From a bacterium (GTDB taxonomy: Bacteria; Bacillota; Bacilli; Lactobacillales; Streptococcaceae): a stretch of DNA of 12,962 bases. Under the pieces are notes generated by a model that saw nothing but the letters and a program-made list of their open reading frames with translations, was not told the DNA's origin and did no database searches. The translations under genes were made by a program, and so were the position numbers. Location of the stretch: contig CAJNBV010000018.1 of NCBI GenBank assembly GCA_905221095.1, forward strand, positions 1 through 12,962, in the 5' to 3' direction. Shown piece by piece: positions 1 to 9,300 of the stretch. Within the stretch, counting starts at the first letter, position 1, and every line of letters begins with the position of its first letter.

Positions 1-122
1 GTGATAGCTGTGATAGCTGTGATAGCTGTGATAGCTGTGATAGCTGTGATAGCTGTGATAGCTGTGATAGCTGTGATAGCTGTGATAGCTGTGATAGCTG
101 TGATAGCTGTGATAGCTGTGAT
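1..122. repeat. 9-bp tandem repeat (VNTR), left copy
   Basis: The unit TGATAGCTG is repeated 13 times without a mismatch from position 2 to 118, followed by a partial TGAT to 122; position 1 (G) is the last base of a preceding unit, so the tract may run beyond the window. It sits about 110 bp upstream of the adhesin start codon. Perfect unit identity is expected of a tract that changes length by slippage or recombination. Units of nine keep any reading frame across the tract (VIA in one frame, consecutive TGA-TAG stops in another). The same tract reappears at 12886-12962. Confidence 0.98.
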
Positions 123-183
123 GTTATTAGCAAATAGTAGTCATCATAGTGATTTTTATAACTTAACTTTTTTTGGGAGTTGA
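1..183 (+). other. Possible leader ORF through the repeat
   Basis: The frame starting at position 1 is open across the whole repeat as Val-Ile-Ala triplets and continues for 20 codons of unique sequence to a TGA at 181-183. It would give a short, very hydrophobic peptide ending in NLTFFGS. No Shine-Dalgarno is visible in front of any of its GTG codons or the ATG at 121. Its stop falls next to the right arm of the leader hairpin (183-195), which would suit a leader peptide that controls that hairpin. It may equally be a by-product of a repeat lacking stops in this frame. No known peptide is recognised. Confidence 0.2.
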
Positions 184-203
184 AGTTATAAAAATTGCTT
201 TTT
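152..203 (+). promoter_or_regulatory. Leader hairpin with T-run (attenuator-like)
   Basis: ATTTTTATAACTT at 152-164 and AAGTTATAAAAAT at 183-195 are perfect 13-bp inverted repeats. AAC (165-167) can pair further with GTT (179-181) across a one-base bulge, leaving a loop of about 11 nt. After the right arm the sequence reads TGC and then five Ts (199-203). The shape is that of a weak, AU-rich intrinsic terminator lying between the repeat tract and the Shine-Dalgarno of the adhesin gene. It could attenuate transcription, stabilise the mRNA 5' end or bind a regulator. The inverted repeat is certain; its function is inferred. Confidence 0.6.
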
Positions 204-221
204 CTATATTATATTGCCCTT

Positions 222-228
222 AGGAGGG
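222..228 (+). promoter_or_regulatory. Ribosome binding site of the adhesin gene
   Basis: AGGAGGG lies three bases before the ATG at 232. This match to the 16S tail decides the start: an in-frame TTG at 214 would put the SD inside the coding region, and the YSIRK signal peptide has its normal length when counted from 232. CCCT (217-220) can pair with AGGG (225-228), so a tiny 4-bp hairpin overlaps the site, though it is probably too weak to matter alone. The SD-to-ATG spacing is a little shorter than usual. Confidence 0.9.
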
Positions 229-231
229 AAC

Positions 232-378
232 ATGGAACATAAAAATAAGTCATTCAGTCGAATTAAACGTCATCAGAGTGATAAGGTCTTGCGCTTTTCT
301 ATTCGTAAATATAGCTTTGGTGCAGCTTCAGTAGCCGTAGCAGCACTGATGTTTTTGGGTACGCATGTCGTTAGTGCG
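232..378 (+). other. YSIRK-type signal peptide (residues 1-49)
   Basis: A basic N-region (residues 1-21) precedes FSIRKYSFGAASVAVA (22-37), a clear match to the YSIRK-G/S motif with Phe in place of the first Tyr. A hydrophobic core follows, and VVSA (46-49) fits a signal peptidase I site before Asp50. In streptococci and staphylococci this signal type directs LPXTG proteins to secretion at the division septum; that localisation is family knowledge, not something seen here. Confidence 0.95.
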
Positions 379-3300
379 GATAATGTGATTGAAAACAATT
401 CGCATCTTACCAAGGATCTAGACAATTCCAAAGAGAAGGAGGAGCCACTTGTAACTAATAAGGAAACTACTGAAAATAGGGCAGATGTGGTTAATAATCC
501 TTCGGAAAATAAAGAAGTTGCAGAAACTCCAATTGTAGAAAATACAAGTAAGCCAGTTGATAAAAGTCAGTTAAGAAAAGTAGTTGAGGAGCTAAATTCT
601 AAACTTTCAGAAAAATCAAATCTGGATAGTTCGCTTCTATCTCCGATTAAAGATAGATTGCAAAGAGGACAATCTATACTGGATAGTACTGATGCAGATC
701 AAAAAGATGTAAATGAACTAACTTCACTCTTAACGAATGATGTAGCTACTTTATCAAATGTATCCAAAGTATCAAATGAGCTTCAAGGAAACGATGCTGG
801 AAACAAGAGTGAAACTATAGCTAGTAGAGTTTCTTCTGGAGTTAGCGAAACAGATAAAACAGATTCAAACAAAAATGATTCTTTAAAGCTATCTCTTGAT
901 CAATTAAAAGCTGCACTTCTTGAATTACCTGAGCATGAAACTACTAAAGAAGTATTAGAAAAAGCTAATGAAGTCATTTCCCTTGCTCAAGGAGCGGTAT
1001 CCAATACTGGAGTAACGACTAGTGAGCTTGAGGATTTGAATAAGCGTATTAAGAGAACTTTTAACTCTGTTAAAATTGCTACGATGCGTTTGAATTCAGG
1101 TTCTCATGATCCACGTAATGGTCAGAGAATGAGATCAGGAACCCAGTTTAGAGCGGATAGTGAACGCATAGAGGGTGCGTTGTTCAATGTCAAAGAGTAT
1201 ATATCAGAAGCACAGGGAGAAGGTTCAACAACTGATGGTAATCGTAATCGTACTATTACCAAGACGTTTATGACAGCTAAGTATAGTGAAGAGAGTGGTC
1301 GTAAATTTATTACTTATGATGTTTACTATCAAAATGATGGTAAAGCTTTAGCTGGTACTAGTGCAAATGCTCTTTGGTTCTATCCTCCAAGAGATATTTT
1401 GTATAGTGATGGTCAGTATCCTAAAGGACCTATCTATGAGGCTTATTATGAACGCTATCGTAATAATGTAGGAAGCGGTACACTTTCACATAATCCAAAT
1501 AACTTTTCAAAAGTTGGCGATACTTACTATGTTCCTTTAAGAAATGGAGTGCTTGAAGATTCAAGTTCTCAAAGTCTTTGGGGAGAATCCTATAGCTTCT
1601 TCCAATTTGGAGGAGGTCCGACAAGAAATGACCAACGTCAACAGATGTTGAAAAAGTTGGAAAATAACTCTGACTTGAATAGCATTATCAAACAATCAAA
1701 CGGACAATACCCAAAGGCATCTTATTCGCATTTGTTGAATATATCGAAAAATGTGAATTATGCTTATAAGTATCATATTAAAATACGTTTGAGGGACAAT
1801 GTTACTGTAGATGAGGCTAAGCGTGCTGGGGTAATTGCTGCAACTTCTAAGGCGGGTGTTGCAACTACAGCGACTGCAGCATATGTATATGCCGCTACGG
1901 GGACGCGATTAGTAAGTACTCCAGACGCAAAAATAGATCCAATTCAAGGTTTGACAGTTACAAAAACAGTAGGAGATAATGCAGGAGATCCAATAAATCC
2001 TGTGTCTTCAGGTTATGTTAGACATAAAAATGGAGGAACTTTCCCTGCTGGAATGAGTTGGAGTTGGAAAAATAATAATTCACCAAGTACTGCTCAAGCT
2101 GGTGTATTTAAGTATACTTCTGTTGCTAGATATCAAGATGGTTCAACATCAGAAGACAAAGGTTCAGGTTCAGACGGTACAGTTACATTAAATGTTAAAC
2201 CGATTAAGCCGACGATTACAGCTAATGATGTCGTGCATAAAAAAGGATTAACAAATCAAAAAATTACTGTAAATGTTGGAACAGGAGTTAAGAACGGTTC
2301 TACGGTTACCTTATACGATGGTAGTAAAGTTATCGGAACAGGTACAACGAATGGTACTACAGCAACGATTACAGTAGCTGGAGCATTGCCTGGGACACCT
2401 ATTACTGCTGTGACAACAGTAAATAATAACGGAACTGTAATTTCTGAAAAAAGTAATCCTGTTACACCGACGGATGCTCCAGATAACCAAGCTCCAACGG
2501 TTAAAATGACAAATCCTACAGATAACAATAAAGTAAGTGTATTAACAAGTAATGAATCTAATGCTCCTACAACTCGTATTTATAGAGGAGCGACTTTAAA
2601 TGTTCCATTAACAATGTACGATAATGATCCAAAAGGTAAAGTAAACTTAAAATATGAAAGTGGATTACCTAAGGGTGTTACTTTTAATAATGGAGCAACT
2701 CTTTCAAAAACAGGAGCCACAGAGGCACGCCCAGGAACGGCAAATGTAACTGGGAAAGTCGCTGCTGATGCAACATTAGGAAAACAAACGGTTACTTTCA
2801 AAGTGTCCGATGATCAAGGAAGCAATGTTGATAGAGGCAATAACGCAACTGTGAAATTTAATGTTGAAGTTGTTGACTTAGCCTTCAAAGAAGGAAAGGG
2901 AACAGTTAGTGATGGTAAGCTTGTTGTAAAAACTGCTAAAGGAACGTCTTATACAGATTCGCATGATTTCATTACGACAACTGATGGAACGAATGTTGGA
3001 GACCAATTCTTCGCTGGAGGAATGAAATTTAGATTTATTGATTCAAATGGAACTACAACAAGTAAAGTTACTCTTAATACTCCTGGTAAACAAACTGTTA
3101 AAGCAGCAGCTTATTTCCATGATGGATACGCTGGAACAAATGGAGTTGAAAAAGTTACTAATTCTACTCCGGGTAAAGATAATGAAATTATCAATAGATC
3201 GTTCTTATATAAAACTGTTGAATTCCAAGTAAAACCAACAGCGCCAACAGTAACTCCAGAAAATAATGGGGATGTTACAGTAACGCCAGTGAATGAAGAG

Positions 3301-6300
3301 AATGTAAATACATTTAATTTCACATATAACGATCCAAACAATACACCGAAAACTGTTACAGCTACTAAAACAGGAAATGGATGGACATTAAGTAATGCTC
3401 CGGCTGACGGTGTAACGATTGATAGAACTACAGGGAAAGTAACTATCAAAGATAGAGCGATAAAAGACTCTGTTCCTGTCACGGCTAAATCTGAAACAAA
3501 TGACCATGTAGAAAGTGATCCAGTAACTGTAAATTCAAAAGTAGGGGATAATGAGCCACCTAAATTCAAGTTTACGCCTAACGGAAAAGAAACAAGAATT
3601 GAAACAGGAAAAGAGCAAGTAGCATATATCACTCCTACAGAAGATACAAACTTGAAGATTGGTACAGTAACAGATAACTCTGGTAAATTATCTGAGGTGA
3701 AATTCGCAGATAAGTCTAACACAGTGTTCGGCATTCAAGGGTTAGGTTCAGGTATTACTTATAATGAGGTAGCTAAAACAAATAATGGAGATGTTGATGC
3801 TCCAAGAGATATTATTGTTACAGGTAAACTGCCAGAGCGTAACGGGAATAAAGTGTGGACAGATGATGTTGCAATTACACGTTTTGTTGTGGCAAAGGAT
3901 GCTGCGCTTAAGGAAATGAGAGATCAAGATGCAAGTATTTCAAATCCAACGCGTGTTAAATTAAAAGTTTTAACACAAGCAACGAAATATGATCCACACG
4001 TTGGAAATCAAGTGATTGATAAGGATATTACTGCACAAGGTGCAACGGTTACTCAAGCAGAGTTCGATGCCATTAAATCAAACATTACCTTCACTTCAGA
4101 ACGTGGTGATGTGAAAATTAGCAATAGTCCTAATAATAGAACTGCTGGTTTAAATATCACGATGAATGATAATGGTGCAATTAAGAAGAACGCTACGAAT
4201 GGTTCGTACTATGTAAGTGCAAGAATTGAATATCCAGACCACACAACAGAAAATATCGAAATTCCAGTAAGTAAGTCAGATACAACAGCACCAAAAGTGA
4301 CGATAAATGGTAAAGAATTATCAGAAACTGCAACAGATTATTCATTTATTGTATTTAAAGGGTCAAAATTCAACCCAACATTAAGAGTAAGTGACGATAA
4401 AAACAATGTGAAAAGCGTAACTGTTTCAGGTTTACCAAGTGGAAATAATTTCTCAGCAACAGGAGCTTGGTCTAAAAATGGAGCTGATGTTCAAGTAGTA
4501 GGTGATACTATTACAGCAACAAATAATGCTACACCAGGAGATCATGAAGCAAGTGTAGTTGTAAAAGATGCACTAAACAATGAGAAAACTTATAAGTTTA
4601 AATATAAAGTCGTGGATGTTGCGATTAGAGAAACACCAAAAACAGTTCCGTTAAATACACAATTAGGCGATTCTCATACTTACGTAAAAGTAGTAGATGG
4701 ATCAAATAATGATGGTGATGATAAATATTATCCAGATGGTATGTCGTTTAAATGGAAGAAGGGAACTGCAGAAGTTGCTGATGGAACTAGATTGAGCAGA
4801 CCGGGAATAGTGTCAGATTATAAACCGTTAGTGAAGTTTACATCTGGTGCTGGTTTCTATACAAAAACGATTGATGGTAAGCAAGTTAAAGTCTACACAC
4901 CTGCTACAATCGAAAGAGACCAAACATTCCATGTTAAACCAACATCACCAACAGTAACGCCTAAAGATAATGGAGATGTGACAGTAACTCCGGTAAGTGA
5001 AGAAAATGTCAATACACTAAACTTTACTTATAAGCATCCAAATGATTCTACTATTACCGTTACAGCTACTAAAACTGGAAATAAATGGGCAATAACAAGT
5101 GGTGCTCCTAATGATGGCGTAACGATTAATCCTGATACGGGTGTTGTTACAATCAAAGACCGTGCGATTAAGGATGCAACTGAAGTAACTGCTAAATCTG
5201 TAACAACTGACCGTGTAGAAAGTGATCCAACAACCAAGGATTCTAAAGCAGGGGATAAAGAACCACCTAAATTTGAATTTACTCCTAATGGCGTAGAAAC
5301 AAAAGTTGAAAATAATGAACAAGTTGTTTATGTAACACCTACAGAAGAAACAAATCTAACAATTGGTAGAGTGACGGATAATTCAGGGAAGTTATTAGAA
5401 ACTAGAATAATGGAAAAAAATGGTAACTTAAATAGTGGTTTAGGTTTCCAAGGACTATCTTATGATGAATTAATTCGTAAGGATAATACTGAAGTAGATG
5501 CACCAAGAAGTATTAATGTTACAGGAAAAGTACATGAATATAAAACAGGTACAACACCATGGACTGACACTGATGAATATACGCGTTATGTAATTGCAAA
5601 AGATGCTTCTACAAACGAGTTAAGAGATACATCAGACGGTATAAATCCGACTCGTATTAAATTCAAAATCTTAACACAAGCAACGAAATATGATCCACAA
5701 ATTACAACACAACCAATTAACGTAGATGTTACTGCTACAAATGCAAAAATTACTCCAGAAGATTTCAATTCTATGAAATCAAATCTGACATTTACATCTA
5801 CACGTGGAACTGTAAACGTTGATAACTCAACGAGTGGCTTAAGCATTACCATGAAAGAAGATGGTGCGATTAAGCCAAAAGGTGATGGTACTTACTATGT
5901 AGGAGCGACTATCACATATCCAGACCATTCAACAGATGAAATCCAAATCCCTGTAACGAAAGCAGATGCGAATGTTCCAAATGCCACAATGGATGGTATG
6001 TTGTTAACAAATGACGAAAATACTACTGCTAACTTTGTAGTATTTAAAGGAGCAACATTCAATCCGACATTCAAAGTAAGTGATGATAGAAACAACATCA
6101 CAAAACTAAAAGTAACAGGACTTCCGAATGGAAGCACATTTGAACAAACAGGTAATTGGACTAGTGGTTCGAAAGTACAATTGACTGAAAATAATAACAT
6201 CACAACAGATACTTCTACTTTAGGAGAACATGTAGGAACTGTAGAGGTTACAGATTCTACAAATAATACTGGAACATACAAATTCAAGTATAAAGTAGTG

Positions 6301-9300
6301 GACGTTGAAGTTAGAAATAGCCCGGAAACAGTTGAGTTAGGAACTAAACTAGTTGATGCAGCAAATTCAAACAACGGTAAAGACTCCCATAATTATGTGA
6401 AGTTAGTTGATGGCTTAAATTCAGATGGCACAAAGAAAGATGCGGATGATAAATATTACCCAGCAGGAATGCACTTCAAATGGAGTAAAAATCATACAGA
6501 AGTAACAGATACTACTGAGTTTAACAAACCTGGTGTAGTGACTGATTACAAAGCATTAGTGAAATTCCCAAGCGGTGCAGGATACTATACAACAAATATT
6601 GACGGTAAAGCAGTTAAAGTTTATACACCTGCTAGCGTTGAAAAAGATGTGACATTCCATGTAGCACCTCCAAAACCAACGTTTAATACGGATACAGTGA
6701 CATCAACAACACGTACAATTAGTGGTACATTAGGTGGATTCAATTCAGATGATAGAGTTGTAGAAGTACACTTAAATGATAAAGACAACACAGTTTTATC
6801 AAGTAAGAATGGACAAGTAACAATCAATGGAGATACTTGGACAGCAACATTACCAGATAATGTAAATCTTCGTCAAAGTGAAAACAAAAACGGAGAAACA
6901 GCTCAACCAACAGCCATTACAGTAGTTAACAAAGTTGGAGATACTACAGTTTCTACTAGAAGTGACGAAAAAGTAGTCAAAATGGGAGACTACTCGACCT
7001 CTGCTACGATTGCTGGTAGCAAGCATATCGATGTAACCGTGCCACATGATGCGAAACGTGTTGAATTACGATTCCACAATAGTGCTGATACGGATGCTAC
7101 AACGAATAGTATTGTCCTTGTTCGTGATGAAAATGGTGGAAATTGGAAAGTAGATCCTACAACTCCAACAGGTGTTACGAATGCAAACAACTTTGTAGAA
7201 GCTATTACAAATAGCGTGAATGAAGCTAATAAAGCCGAAAACAAAGTAAGTATTACTCTAAAAGAATCAGATAATAATAAAAAACTTCTTATTAAAGAAG
7301 AAACTGCTTCAGGAGATAATACAGCAAACTATACTAGTGGTTTAGGATTACGAGTAGACTACAAGCCTGAATCAGGACAAGATGCAACACCAGCAGGAAA
7401 TTGGAAAGTAATTTCTGTAACAAATGATGCGCCAGTAGTAACATTGAAAGATGCAGCAGTAGGAACACAAGAAAATCCTAAAGTTTACACTGCAGGAACA
7501 TCACTTACAGCTGAGTTACTAAAAGAATTAGTAACGGTATCTGATACTGAAGATGACCGCGCAACGGACAAACCATTTGGTACAGGAAAAGTTAATATTC
7601 TTTCAGGACTTCCAGAAAATCCAACAGCAGGAGTATACGCTGTAACGCTTCAACCAGTCGATAGCCAAGGAAAAGCAGGAAACCAAGTAACTGTTCATGT
7701 AGTTGTAAAAGAAGAAAAACCAGCTGCTCCAACTATTTCACAATGGCAAAACGGAAATGTGAAAGTAACACCATCAACTAATAATGGTGGAGATAAAGTA
7801 ACAATTCCGTTAACAGATGGAACTGTAACATTAGTGAAGAAAGATACTGGATGGGAAATTGAAACTCCAAAAGAAGGAGTAGTATTCCATAATGGTTCAC
7901 TAGAAATTCCTAAAGAGTTAGTTGGAAAAAATGTCGCAGCTAAAGCGACTAAAGGAACAAATGGTTCTGCAGTTGATTCTGATGATGCGACATATACGCC
8001 TCAATCTCATACTGTAACTAAAAAAGATGTTGAAAAAGAAGCAGACTCACCATTATCAAGAGGTGATTTATCAGGAACAACAGGGGTTACAGGTGTAACG
8101 GATGGAACAGAAATGAAAGATTTCACATCTGCGAAGATTACGAGTGTAGTGGAAAAATCTCCTCTACCAAATGTAACTCCAGATAGTAAACATACAATTC
8201 CAGTGACAATTACTTATGAAGATGGTTCAACAGAAACAACTGATGTAATTGTTAAAGTGAAACCTTCAACTCCAACAGTTTCACCAAAAGAAAACGGAAG
8301 TGTAGAAATTACACCAGTATTAACTGGAGAAGGAACTACAACTATCACGTATACAGGTGAAGATAATACGCCACAAACAGTGACATTGACAAAAGGCAAT
8401 GATGGAACATGGACAAGTTCAGATCCAACATTAGTTGTTGATGCAAATGGTAAAGTGACAATTCCAGCGGACAAAGTAAAAGATGGTTCGGAAGTTACAG
8501 CGAAAGTAACAAGTAAGACAACAGAATTAACAAGTCAACCATCTACAGTAACTGTTGGTAAACCGCTAGATTTCACAATAACGCCACCAGCAAATGCAAC
8601 AGAAAAAGCTGAGTACACTAGTGGAGTAGTCGTAACACCAAATAAATCAAATAGTACAATTTCTGCACCAACAGTAAATGGCTTAACAGTGAATAGCGAA
8701 GGAAAAGTTACAGGGACACCAGAAATCACAGACTGGGATGGAATAGAAGAAAATCGTGATGTAACTATTAAAGTAACTGTAACTCACGAAGGTGACACAC
8801 CAGTTACGAAAGATGTTATTGTCAATGTATTAAGAGATACAGATGGCGATGGAACTCCAGATAATTCAGATGATGATGATGATAACGATGGTATTCCAGA
8901 TGAACAAGATAAAAATCCAAAAGTAGCGGATAAACTAATAGGTACAGTGAATCCACCAGAACCTGTCATAGAAAAATCTGCCATCACACCAGTTACGGTT
9001 GTAACATCGAATAAGCCAGGTTCAAAAATTACACAAGAAAATCCGGATCCAGTTAACGGTCTGACAGTTAACGAGAATGGTGAGTTAACAGGAACTCCAA
9101 AAGTAGATAATTGGGGCAAAGAGGAAGAAGAACGTCACATTAACATTCCTGTTAAAGTTACAAAAGAAATAACTGGAAAAGAACCTGAGGAAATCAAGGT
9201 AGAAGTTCCGGTAACGATTCTGAGAGATACAGATGGGGATGGAATTCCAGATAAAACAGATTTAGATGATGATAACGACGGAATTCCAGATGAGGAAGAG

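Noticed and set aside
1..122. CRISPR array
   Set aside because: The 9-bp units are directly adjacent with no spacers, and no cas genes are present.
180..210. Second promoter just before the adhesin (TTGAAG 180-185 and TATATT 205-210)
   Set aside because: Spacing is 19 bp and there is no extended -10. The hexamers fall in the leader hairpin and AT-rich flank. Possible, but much weaker than the promoter at 12855-12883.
214..231. TTG at 214 as the adhesin start codon
   Set aside because: The ATG at 232 has AGGAGGG directly in front, and the signal peptide is typical when counted from there. TTG 214 has no SD and would place the SD inside the gene.
3111..3734. Long antisense open frame inside the adhesin gene, with others at 9972-10646 and 5895-6374
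   Set aside because: These arise from the biased, repetitive codon composition of the sense gene (Thr/Val/Pro-rich). They have no SD, no recognisable product, and follow the repeat pattern of the sense strand.
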